Source: Saprospiraceae bacterium
GTDB taxonomy: Bacteria; Bacteroidota; Bacteroidia; Chitinophagales; Saprospiraceae
Direction of reading: 5' to 3'
Length of the DNA: 6,694 nucleotides
Assembly: GCA_017995875.1 (NCBI GenBank)
Contig: JAGOIB010000114.1
Coordinates: 1 to 6,694, forward strand
Under the pieces are notes generated by a model, which made no database searches, was not told where the DNA came from, and saw only the letters and a list, made by a program, of their open reading frames with translations. Shown piece by piece: positions 1-6,157 of the stretch. Made by a program: the position numbers and the translations under genes. Each line of letters starts with the position of its first letter. Position 1 is the stretch's first letter.

Positions 1-260
1 CCCACTGTATCCTCAATAGCTTCCAGTGTGCCGGCCATTTCAGCCGGTATTTTTTCGCTCTCTTTATAATCCGCCAAGGTACCGGCCAACATAAAACCAA
101 TCAGGAAAATCCCCCCGGTAATCACTACTCCGATTTCTGATAAATGAACAAGTCCCTCAAAATGAAATCCCTGTTCGATCATAATTTTTAACAGGACCAC
201 ACCTATTGTTATCGGGAGAGAGGCTACCATCAATCTCCATTTCATGATGTTTAATTTCAT
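1..260 (-). CDS. N-terminal fragment of a small membrane protein of unknown function (3' end outside window)
   Basis: I do not recognise this protein family. An open frame runs on the minus strand from an ATG at 260-258 to the window edge, giving 86 complete codons with no stop. The product begins MKLNIMKWRLMVASLPIT and has two hydrophobic stretches, about residues 9-28 and 41-63. A charged segment with DYKESEKIP follows, and then a predicted helix rich in Glu and Ala. This suggests two N-terminal membrane spans followed by a cytoplasmic part that continues outside the window. A second in-frame ATG (245-243, Met6) is an equally possible start. Neither start has a clear Shine-Dalgarno sequence on the coding strand, which is common in Bacteroidota. 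It has the same orientation as the CoA-transferase gene, but the 156-bp gap makes a shared transcript uncertain. The reading frame and hydrophobic pattern are seen directly; the topology is inferred. Confidence 0.7.
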   Translation of the reverse strand, partial: MKLNIMKWRLMVASLPITIGVVLLKIMIEQGFHFEGLVHLSEIGVVITGGIFLIGFMLAGTLADYKESEKIPAEMAGTLEAIEDTV

Positions 261-416
261 AAGGAGGCTCAGACGCTTAGAAGGTTAGGAGATTAAATGC
301 TCCAATGGGCAATATGCAATAATTAAGCAAGTTGAAATTACTGATTACATCAGAATTCCAACCTAATGATTCCTTTTAATTGGCTAAATAAGCAATTAAT
401 CTACCCGAAACCTTTT
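261..416. other. Intergenic region with a weak AT-rich inverted repeat
   Basis: This 156-bp, AT-rich gap lies between the stop of the CoA-transferase gene and the start of the small membrane protein gene, both on the minus strand. It holds an inverted repeat, TTAATTG (376-382) and CAATTAA (393-399), with a 10-nt loop. No T-tract follows it in either direction, so it is at best a poor terminator. I see no convincing Bacteroidetes promoter (TTG / TAnnTTTG) for the membrane protein here. Confidence 0.4.
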
Positions 417-1709
417 CTACCTGATCTTAGGCCCAAACCGGGCGCGGATTTCCTTTTCCAATGCCTCCCTATGATCAGGATGAGCGATCCGCATCAGGTC
501 ATAAGCGCGTTGTTCAAGATTCTTGCCATACAGATACGCAATACCATATTCAGTCACTACGTAATGCACGTGAGCACGGGTCGTCACTACACCCGCCCCT
601 TGCTTGAGGAAAGGCACAATCTTAGACTCTCCCCTATTGGTTGTAGAAGCCATCGCGATGATAGGCTTACCGCCTTCTGACAAAGCAGCCCCTTTGATAA
701 AATCCATTTGTCCCCCGACCCCTGAAAACTGATAGGTGCCTATGGAATCGGCACAAACCTGGCCGGTGATATCGATTTCAATAGCACTATTGATCGCTGC
801 CACCTTTGGATTTTTTCCAATGACGTAGGCATCATTGACATAATCAGATTCGAGAAATGCAAATTCGGGATTGTCATCAATAAAATCATACAACATCCTG
901 GAACCGATAGCGAAAGAGGTGATGACTTTCCTCTTGTGTTTCTTTTTCAACCTGTTGGTGATGACCCCTGACTTGAGCAGGTCTATCACACCGTCGGAGA
1001 ACATCTCCGTATGAACGCCAAGGTCTTTGTGTGTTGTCAATTGTGCCAATACAGCATCCGGTATAGTACCAATCCCACATTGCAGCGTAGCGCCATCTTC
1101 AATGAGGGACGCACAATGTCGTCCTATCTCCTGCTCAACCGTCGTAATATGTTTTTTGTAATCGACTTCTGTCAATTCTTCTTCAACTTCCACAAGCACA
1201 TCAATTTCATCGACATGTAATAAACCATCACCGTGGGTCCTGGGCATTCTGGAATTGACCTGGGCAATCACACATTTAGCACTCTTGACGGCAGCTACGG
1301 CTACATCCACTGAAACACCAAGGGAGCAAAATCCATGTTTATCCGGTGGACTTATATTTATAAAAGCTACATCAATGGGAAGTATTTTCTTGTTAAAGAG
1401 TCCCGGGATCTCGCTGAGAAAAACAGGGATGTAATTTCCACCGCCATTATTGATGGCCTGGCGAATATTCTGGGAGACAAAGACCGCATTAAAATGAAAA
1501 GCGTCTCTGTTTTCCGGATTGGCAAGGGACATTTCCCCCAGGGTAGAGATACAGGTCACTTCGACATCCTTCAATTCCGAAGCCCGTTCCCCAAGCGCAA
1601 ATATGAGGGCATGGGGTGTAGCTGCGCTTCCGTGCAGGAATACCCTGTCACCAGATTTTACAATCTTTACCGCTTCAGCAGCTGTTTTATGTTTTATGGT
1701 ATGATTCAT
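417..1709 (-). CDS. Acetyl-CoA hydrolase/transferase family protein (4-hydroxybutyrate or butyrate CoA-transferase-like)
   Basis: A complete 430-residue cytoplasmic enzyme of the acetyl-CoA hydrolase / 4-hydroxybutyrate CoA-transferase family (family I CoA-transferases). Such enzymes move CoA between acyl-CoA and a carboxylate through a glutamyl-CoA thioester, or hydrolyse acetyl-CoA. Visible motifs are GIGTIP at residues 212-217; HTEMFSDG at 233-240, whose Glu235 sits where the family's catalytic Glu lies (about 238 in the clostridial 4-hydroxybutyrate enzyme); and a Gly-rich GVGGQMDFIKGA loop at 330-341 in the C-terminal domain. Its length matches the roughly 430 residues usual for the family. 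The frame is open upstream to a TTG at 1826, but Met at 1709 is the better start: family similarity begins there (TAAEAVKIVKSGDRVFLHG), the preceding 39 codons look non-coding, and a purine-rich GAAGAA lies just upstream. The substrate cannot be told from sequence. The gene is divergent from the CarH-like regulator. Confidence 0.93.
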   Translation of the reverse strand: MNHTIKHKTAAEAVKIVKSGDRVFLHGSAATPHALIFALGERASELKDVEVTCISTLGEMSLANPENRDAFHFNAVFVSQNIRQAINNGGGNYIPVFLSEIPGLFNKKILPIDVAFINISPPDKHGFCSLGVSVDVAVAAVKSAKCVIAQVNSRMPRTHGDGLLHVDEIDVLVEVEEELTEVDYKKHITTVEQEIGRHCASLIEDGATLQCGIGTIPDAVLAQLTTHKDLGVHTEMFSDGVIDLLKSGVITNRLKKKHKRKVITSFAIGSRMLYDFIDDNPEFAFLESDYVNDAYVIGKNPKVAAINSAIEIDITGQVCADSIGTYQFSGVGGQMDFIKGAALSEGGKPIIAMASTTNRGESKIVPFLKQGAGVVTTRAHVHYVVTEYGIAYLYGKNLEQRAYDLMRIAHPDHREALEKEIRARFGPKIR

Positions 1710-1728
1710 TTCTTCAATATTTCTGGAA

Positions 1729-1756
1729 GTATGTCCATCTGACCTGACGAACATAC
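1729..1756. promoter_or_regulatory. Dyad GTATGT-N16-ACATAC, possible operator
   Basis: Perfect 6-bp inverted arms lie at 1729-1734 and 1751-1756. Allowing one mismatch, the arms extend inward to 8 bp. The dyad lies just downstream of the candidate -7 element of the CoA-transferase gene, where a bound repressor could block transcription. MerR/CarH proteins bind as symmetric oligomers, so the neighbouring regulator is a possible ligand. A 6-bp dyad is expected about once by chance in a region of this length. Confidence 0.2.
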
Positions 1757-1764
1757 CCAAGGGG

Positions 1765-1772
1765 CAAAAATA
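1765..1772 (-). promoter_or_regulatory. Candidate Bacteroidetes -7 element for the CoA-transferase gene
   Basis: Read on the minus strand this is TATTTTTG, a full match to the Bacteroidetes -7 consensus TAnnTTTG. Transcription would start near 1758, giving a leader of about 50 nt before the ATG at 1709. This also argues against using the in-frame ATG at 1754. No clear -33 TTG lies about 20 bp upstream, so the call is weak. Confidence 0.3.
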
Positions 1773-1884
1773 GAGGAATGCGCGAACACTTACCCTTTCC
1801 CGAAAATGATCTTGCTTGGTGTTCAAACTGAGGAATATCAGTTATTTCCAATTCAAACTAACTTTACACATTAACTTTCTTTTT

Positions 1885-2796
1885 GTGCGGCAAGAAAACC
1901 AACCATTTAAAGAGCGGTATACCATCCAGGATCTTGAAAACCTGTCAGGCATCAAGGCTCATACTTTGCGCATCTGGGAAAAGCGATATGGGTTACTGGA
2001 TCCTGCCAGAGCCGGAAATAATGTCCGCTATTATTCTCAGGGCGACTTAAAGAAACTGCTCAATGTAGCTGCCCTCTACCGCCATAACTATAAGATATCC
2101 GGTATTGCTTCCCTCAGCCCCAAGCAATTGGCGGACGCCGTGCGAAAAGAAACTCTTCAGGACTTTACAGATGATTTTGCGGTCCACGCACTTAAACTGG
2201 CGATGCTGACCTATAACCAACCCTTGTTTGATCAGACCTTTATACAATTGTTGTCCCGAAAACCATTCGGTGATATTTTCAGGATTGTATTGCTTCCCTT
2301 ACTCAATCAAATCGGGTTGATGTGGCAAACCGAAACCCTGACGATCGCCCACGAACATTTTCTGTCCAACCTTATTCGCCAGAAAATCCTTCTCCAGATT
2401 GAGCAACTCCAGACAGCGCCTTTTCCGGAAAGCGCAAAAGTTTTTGTTCTATTTCTACCGGTCAATGAAGTCCATGAACTGGGATTGATGTACTCGCATT
2501 ATGAGATACTGCTCCGAAGACACCGATCCATATACCTGGGCCAAAGTGTCCCGATTGAAGCGTTGAAAGATTTACAGACGGTATTTCCTGAAATCACCTT
2601 TGTCACTGCGTTTACGATCCAACCATCAGATGAAAATCTAATTGAATACCTGAAAAAGGTTTCCCGATCTCTTTTGCGCAAAGGGAAAGATGAACTCTGG
2701 GTTTCCGGCCGCAAAATCCAGTCCCTTTCACCAAAACCAAAACTGGAAGGGATAAAGTACCTACCCTCCCCTGAGGCTTTTTTAAAAGCGCTCTAA
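1885..2796 (+). CDS. MerR-family regulator with cobalamin-binding domain, CarH/LitR-like (putative B12-dependent light sensor)
   Basis: A 303-residue transcription regulator. Residues 12-38 form a MerR-type winged helix-turn-helix (YTIQDLENLSGIKAHTLRIW...), followed by the typical RYYSQGDLKKL at 48-58. The middle, about 95-180, matches the four-helix bundle of the B12-binding module: Trp147 then Glu157-His158 give the W-x9-EH signature that contacts the upper face of adenosylcobalamin in CarH. From about 184 a Rossmann-like domain carries NEVHELG (194-200), the E-x-H-x-x-G motif whose His197 would be the lower cobalt ligand. In CarH/LitR proteins, light breaks the Co-C bond and releases the DNA, usually derepressing carotenoid or photolyase genes; none are in this window. 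There is no in-frame ATG before codon 107. GTG at 1885 is chosen because it lies just ahead of the HTH; a TTG at 1816 would add 23 residues that look non-coding. The family call is firm; light sensing is inferred. Confidence 0.85.
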   Translation: MRQENQPFKERYTIQDLENLSGIKAHTLRIWEKRYGLLDPARAGNNVRYYSQGDLKKLLNVAALYRHNYKISGIASLSPKQLADAVRKETLQDFTDDFAVHALKLAMLTYNQPLFDQTFIQLLSRKPFGDIFRIVLLPLLNQIGLMWQTETLTIAHEHFLSNLIRQKILLQIEQLQTAPFPESAKVFVLFLPVNEVHELGLMYSHYEILLRRHRSIYLGQSVPIEALKDLQTVFPEITFVTAFTIQPSDENLIEYLKKVSRSLLRKGKDELWVSGRKIQSLSPKPKLEGIKYLPSPEAFLKAL

Positions 2797-2909
2797 CCTT
2801 TCATTGACTGTTTGATCCTGCCTCTTCCCGGGTTTTGGGCAATCTTTTCATCCACTCAACCCGGTGCCTACAACCGCCTACCCTCCATTTGCCGTCCTGC
2901 CGACAAAAA

Positions 2910-2933
2910 AAAATGATAATGTTTAATCATTTT
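2910..2933. repeat. AT-rich inverted repeat AAAATGAT / ATCATTTT
   Basis: Perfect 8-bp arms (2910-2917 and 2926-2933) flank an 8-nt loop. The left arm follows a run of A residues and the right arm ends in TTTT. It could be a weak terminator for the regulator gene or a protein-binding dyad ahead of the surface-protein gene. The stem has only one G-C pair, so terminator strength would be low. Confidence 0.35.
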
Positions 2934-2969
2934 GTTAAACCGTTAAACACTTTTTGGGTTAATGTTAAT
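2934..2969 (+). repeat. Cluster of short GTTAA direct repeats upstream of the surface-protein gene
   Basis: GTTAAAC occurs twice with an 8-bp period (2934-2940 and 2942-2948), and GTTAAT occurs twice back to back (2958-2963 and 2964-2969). All four share GTTAA and lie 37-73 bp before the ATG at 3007. Such spacing is compatible with regulator-binding sites, but AT-rich sequence yields such motifs readily. Confidence 0.3.
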
Positions 2970-3006
2970 CTATTCTCCTTATTCATTAAACCTAAAATCT
3001 AATTGT

Positions 3007-6000
3007 ATGCATTACTTCAACAAACTTTTCCTGCTCCTGATAAGCATGTGGGCCTTTACCATCAATGCCCAGACAGCAAGAGTACAGGTGATCCACAACT
3101 CCCCGGATGCGCTCGCTTCCATCGTGGATGTTTATCTCAACAATGTCCTGCTGATCGATGATTTCGAATTCAGGACAGCAACACCATTTATAGACGCACC
3201 AGCGGGTACGGACATCACTATCGGGATAGCACCATCCAACAGTAATTCAGCAGCTGACGTCATCGCTTCGTTTGATTATAATCTTACCCCAAATGAAACG
3301 TACATCATTGTAGCGTCGGGAATTGTCAACGTAGTTGGCTACAATCCAATACAAGACTTTACCCTCGAAGTATTTGCCGGGGCAAGGGAAACAGCCGCTG
3401 TCAGTGGTAACACAGATGTGTTGGTTTACCATGGCTCAACCGATGCCCCTACGGTTGATGTAGTGGAAACACTTGTCACCGGAGGCGCTACTATTGTAGA
3501 TAATGCATCTTATTCAGATTTCGCGGGCTACCTGCCTCTACTTACGTCGGATTACAGAATCGAAGTGAGAGATGCAACCGGATCTGTTACCGTCAAATCG
3601 TATGAAGCTCCCCTGGCCACATTAGGACTGGAAAATGCAGCCTTAACCGTACTTGCATCAGGCTTTCTCAATCCTGCGCAAAATAGCAACGGCGCTCCGT
3701 TTGGTTTATTTGTTGCACTGCCATCAGGTGGAGATCTAATTCCATTGCCTGAATCAACAGCACGTGTACAGGTAATCCACAATTCACCGGATGCAGTTGC
3801 AGCTGCAGTAGACATCTACTTAAATGATGCATTACTCATTGACAATTTTGCCTTCAGGACAGCCTCACCATTTATTGATGCTCCGGCAGCAGTGACTTTC
3901 AATGTTGGCATTGCACCCGCTAACAGCACCTCTGTTGCAGATGTTATTGCTTCCTATGCTTACACACTTGCCCCAGGTCAAACTTATATTATTGTTGCCA
4001 GCGGCCTTGTGAGTGGTACAGGTTACAATCCATTGCAACCTTTCAGCCTTGAAGTGTTTTCAGGCGCTCGTGAAGCTGCTTCCATCAATGGCAATACCGA
4101 TGTATTGGTGTATCACGGATCAACAGATGCGCCCACTGTCGATGTAGTAGAAACATTGGTAACGGGTGGTGCTACCATCGTAGACGATGCATCCTATTCA
4201 GATTTCGCAGGCTATCTGCAACTGCAGACTGTGGATTACAGAATCGAAGTGAGAGATGCAACCGGATCTGTTACCGTCAAATCGTATGAAGCTCCCCTGG
4301 CCACATTAGGACTGGAAAATGCAGCCTTAACCGTACTTGCATCAGGCTTCCTCAATCCTGCGCAAAATAGCAACGGTGCTCCCTTTGGTTTATTTGTGGC
4401 GCTGCCATCAGGTGGAGATTTAATTCCATTGCCTGAGTCAACAGCACGTGTACAGGTAATCCACAATTCACCGGATGCAGTTGCAGCAGCAGTTGACATC
4501 TACTTAAATGACGCATTACTCATTGACAATTTTGCCTTCAGGACAGCCTCACCATTTATTGATGCTCCGGCAGCAGTGACTTTCAATGTTGGCATTGCAC
4601 CCGCCAACAGCACCTCCGTTGCGGATGTTATCGCTTCCTATGCTTACACACTTACTCCAGGTCAAACTTATATTATTGTTGCCAGCGGCCTTGTGAGTGG
4701 CACAGGCTACAATCCATTGCAACCTTTCAGCCTTGAAGTGTTTTCAGGTGCCCGTGAAGCTTCTTCCATCAATGGCAATACAGATGTACTGGTCTATCAC
4801 GGATCAACAGATGCGCCCACTGTCGATGTAGTGGAAACATTGGTAACGGGTGGTGCTACCATCGTAGATGATGCATCTTATTCAGATTTTGCGGGCTATC
4901 TGGAACTGCAGACTGCAGATTACAGAATCGAAGTGAGAGATGCAACCGGATCTGTTACTGTCAAATCGTATGACGCACCTTTAGCCTCTTTAAGTCTTCA
5001 GAATACTGCTCTAACCGTTTTGGCTTCCGGGTTCTTGAACCCATCACAAAACAGCAACGGTCCTGCGTTTGGTTTGTTTGTTGCCTTGCCATCCGGAGGT
5101 AATCTGATTCCATTGCCTGAGTCTTCCTTTGCAAGAGTGCAGGTGATACATAATGCGCCTGATCCGGCCGCAGCGGTAGTTGATGTCTATCTCAATAACA
5201 CATTGCTTCTGGACAATTTTACCTTCAGGACAGCAACACCGTTTGTAGATGTTCCTGCCGGATTAGACTTTACGATTGGCGTTGCACCTCCAACCAGTAC
5301 GTCCGTAGCTGATGTGATTGCTTCCTTCACGTATAACCTTGCTGCCGGAGAGACTTACATGATTATAGCTGATGGACTTGTCATTCCTTTTGGATTCGAT
5401 CCATTTGTTGGGTTCAGCCTGGAGGTATATCCACTGGCAAGAGAGCAAGCTTCCATTTCAGGAAATACAGATGTGTTGGTTCACCATGGATCAACAGATG
5501 CACCTACTGTTGACGTTGTTGAAACGCTGGTCACAGGTGGTGCAACAATCGTTGATGATCTTGCTTACAGTGAATTTGCGGGCTATCTTGAATTGCCTAC
5601 AGCCGATTACCGAATTGATGTAAGAGATCAAACAGGAACGGTGACTGTAGCATCTTATGATGCGCCTCTGGCAACACTTCAGTTAGATGATGCTGCACTT
5701 GCTGTCATTGCATCAGGCTTTCTTAATCCGGCCATCAATTCAAACGGACCTGCTTTTGGACTATTTGTAGCCCTGCCTTCAGGTGGAGCTTTAATCCCGC
5801 TGCCTTTGGCGACAACTGCAACCAATAATCCCGAAAGACTGGAAGCTTCCGTCTATCCGAATCCAGCATCAGATGAAGTCACAATGACGCTTCCTGACCG
5901 TGCTATAAAGTCTATACGCGTCATGGATATCACAGGAAAAACAATACCTGTACCTGCAGTCATAGAGAATAGTACTGTCACTTTTAATACAAGCTTATTG

Positions 6001-6075
6001 TCATCCGGTTTGTATTATCTCGAAGCGATTGGAGAAGATTTTATATCCACAGCCAGGGTTAGTGTGAAACGATAA
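3007..6075 (+). CDS. Secreted multi-repeat DUF4397 protein with T9SS type A C-terminal sorting domain
   Basis: A 1022-residue secreted protein. Residues 1-22 are a Sec signal peptide (MHYFNKLFLLLIS..., ending INAQ, with Gln the likely new N-terminus). Residues 24-934 are four tandem units of about 228 residues. Each unit has two related DUF4397-like modules: one begins ARVQVIHNSPDA..VDVYL, the other contains DVLVYHGSTDAPTVDVVE, so there are eight modules. Residues 945-1022 form the T9SS type A sorting domain (VYPNPASDEVTM, RVMDITGKTI, SSGLYYLEA, ending VSVKR). It is therefore expected to cross the outer membrane by T9SS and be attached to the surface or released. The mature part shows no Cys or Trp and very few Lys, and is rich in Asp, Ala, Val and Thr. 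The function of DUF4397 is unknown; an adhesive or scaffold role is only a guess. Met at 3007 is chosen because it begins the signal peptide. The gene stands alone and ends at a strong terminator. Confidence 0.93.
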   Translation: MHYFNKLFLLLISMWAFTINAQTARVQVIHNSPDALASIVDVYLNNVLLIDDFEFRTATPFIDAPAGTDITIGIAPSNSNSAADVIASFDYNLTPNETYIIVASGIVNVVGYNPIQDFTLEVFAGARETAAVSGNTDVLVYHGSTDAPTVDVVETLVTGGATIVDNASYSDFAGYLPLLTSDYRIEVRDATGSVTVKSYEAPLATLGLENAALTVLASGFLNPAQNSNGAPFGLFVALPSGGDLIPLPESTARVQVIHNSPDAVAAAVDIYLNDALLIDNFAFRTASPFIDAPAAVTFNVGIAPANSTSVADVIASYAYTLAPGQTYIIVASGLVSGTGYNPLQPFSLEVFSGAREAASINGNTDVLVYHGSTDAPTVDVVETLVTGGATIVDDASYSDFAGYLQLQTVDYRIEVRDATGSVTVKSYEAPLATLGLENAALTVLASGFLNPAQNSNGAPFGLFVALPSGGDLIPLPESTARVQVIHNSPDAVAAAVDIYLNDALLIDNFAFRTASPFIDAPAAVTFNVGIAPANSTSVADVIASYAYTLTPGQTYIIVASGLVSGTGYNPLQPFSLEVFSGAREASSINGNTDVLVYHGSTDAPTVDVVETLVTGGATIVDDASYSDFAGYLELQTADYRIEVRDATGSVTVKSYDAPLASLSLQNTALTVLASGFLNPSQNSNGPAFGLFVALPSGGNLIPLPESSFARVQVIHNAPDPAAAVVDVYLNNTLLLDNFTFRTATPFVDVPAGLDFTIGVAPPTSTSVADVIASFTYNLAAGETYMIIADGLVIPFGFDPFVGFSLEVYPLAREQASISGNTDVLVHHGSTDAPTVDVVETLVTGGATIVDDLAYSEFAGYLELPTADYRIDVRDQTGTVTVASYDAPLATLQLDDAALAVIASGFLNPAINSNGPAFGLFVALPSGGALIPLPLATTATNNPERLEASVYPNPASDEVTMTLPDRAIKSIRVMDITGKTIPVPAVIENSTVTFNTSLLSSGLYYLEAIGEDFISTARVSVKR
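3076..3759 (+). repeat. DUF4397 double-module unit 1
   Basis: Residues 24-251 of the surface protein (228 codons). The first module (ARVQVIHNSPDALAS...) is clearly diverged from that of unit 2, but from 3549 onward the DNA is almost identical to unit 2 at a fixed offset of 684 bp. The unit is thus a mosaic of an old and a recently copied part. Confidence 0.9.
3549..4916 (+). repeat. Recent 684-bp tandem duplication within the surface-protein gene
   Basis: 3549-4232 and 4233-4916 align without gaps at a 684-bp offset. A hand count gives about 31 differences (about 95% identity), about 26 of them silent, leaving four amino-acid changes. The first 117 bases (3549-3665 and 4233-4349) are identical. 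A third copy of the leading block begins at 4919 and keeps near identity to about 4973. The duplicated unit starts inside the second module, so it is out of register with the domain boundary. Confidence 0.88.
3760..4443 (+). repeat. DUF4397 double-module unit 2
   Basis: Residues 252-479, exactly 228 codons like unit 1. Its first module and the front part of its second module are nearly identical to unit 3. Its rear part is nearly identical to unit 1. Confidence 0.9.
4444..5130 (+). repeat. DUF4397 double-module unit 3
   Basis: Residues 480-708 (229 codons, one extra residue at the ESSFARV junction). It is nearly identical to unit 2 up to about 4973 and then diverges sharply, for example SLSLQNTALTVLASGFLNPS in place of TLGLENAALTVLASGFLNPA. 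Confidence 0.9.
5131..5808 (+). repeat. DUF4397 double-module unit 4
   Basis: Residues 709-934 (226 codons), the most diverged unit at both DNA and protein level. It has DVLVHHGSTDAPT instead of DVLVYHGSTDAPT and lacks the Lys of the VTVKSY motif (VTVASY). A short Thr/Asn-rich linker leads from here to the sorting domain. Confidence 0.9.
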
Positions 6076-6108
6076 AAGTTGTTCATTTTTTTTGGATATG
6101 CCTTTTGG

Positions 6109-6139
6109 GGGAATCGGTGGGAGCCGGTTCCCTTTTTTT
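6109..6139 (+). terminator. Rho-independent terminator of the DUF4397 surface-protein gene
   Basis: A 9-bp stem, GGGAATCGG (6109-6117) with CCGGTTCCC (6124-6132), contains one T-G wobble and a 6-nt loop. It is followed directly by seven T residues (6133-6139), 33 bp after the stop codon. It works for the plus strand only: read from the minus-strand gene ending at 6158, no T-tract follows the stem. Confidence 0.85.
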
Positions 6140-6157
6140 ATTATGTCATCAGGAGGG

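Larger units (their letters stand above)
1710..1884. promoter_or_regulatory. Divergent intergenic region between the CoA-transferase and the CarH-like regulator
   Basis: This 175-bp region must hold the 5' signals of both divergent genes. It contains a candidate minus-strand -7 element (1765-1772) and a GTATGT-N16-ACATAC dyad (1729-1756). On the plus strand, two near-matches to TAnnTTTG, TAACTTTA (1859-1866) and TAACTTTC (1872-1879), precede the regulator, but neither has a TTG about 20 bp upstream. The plus-strand promoter is therefore not assigned. The regulatory role is inferred from position. Confidence 0.45.
2797..3006. other. Intergenic region upstream of the DUF4397 surface-protein gene
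   Basis: This is a 210-bp gap between two plus-strand genes. It holds an inverted repeat CCGGGTT / AACCCGG (2828-2834 and 2858-2864) with a 23-nt loop and no T-tract. After that come an A-run with an AT-rich hairpin (2910-2933) and clustered GTTAA repeats (2934-2969). No good match to the Bacteroidetes promoter pair (TTG and TAnnTTTG with about 20-bp spacing) is visible, and no efficient terminator for the regulator gene. An alternative in-frame ATG at 2962 would add 15 residues before the signal peptide and is not favoured. Confidence 0.5.

Noticed and set aside
261..267. AAGGAGG, a perfect Shine-Dalgarno sequence beside the start of the left-hand membrane protein
   Set aside because: It is on the plus strand while the gene is on the minus strand, and no plus-strand gene starts just after it.
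366..680. Plus-strand open frame of 104 codons overlapping the 3' end of the CoA-transferase gene
   Set aside because: Most of it is antisense to conserved C-terminal coding sequence and its product looks like shadow translation.
1335..1742. Plus-strand open frame of 135 codons inside the CoA-transferase gene
   Set aside because: It is antisense to a well-supported coding region and its product has no recognisable domain.
1710..1826. N-terminal extension of the CoA-transferase by 39 codons to a TTG start
   Set aside because: Family similarity starts at the Met at 1709, the 430-residue length is then normal, and the extension contains the candidate -7 element.
2828..2864. CCGGGTT / AACCCGG inverted repeat as a terminator for the regulator gene
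   Set aside because: The loop is 23 nt and no T-tract follows, so it does not meet the form of an intrinsic terminator.
3552..4499. Two minus-strand frames of 87 codons with nearly identical products (3552-3815 and 4236-4499)
   Set aside because: They are antisense shadows of the duplicated part of the DUF4397 gene; their similarity follows from the 684-bp duplication, and the product resembles no known protein.
3076..5808. The long repeats as a mobile element or CRISPR array
   Set aside because: They are in-frame coding repeats of one protein, with no transposase, terminal inverted repeats or spacer structure.
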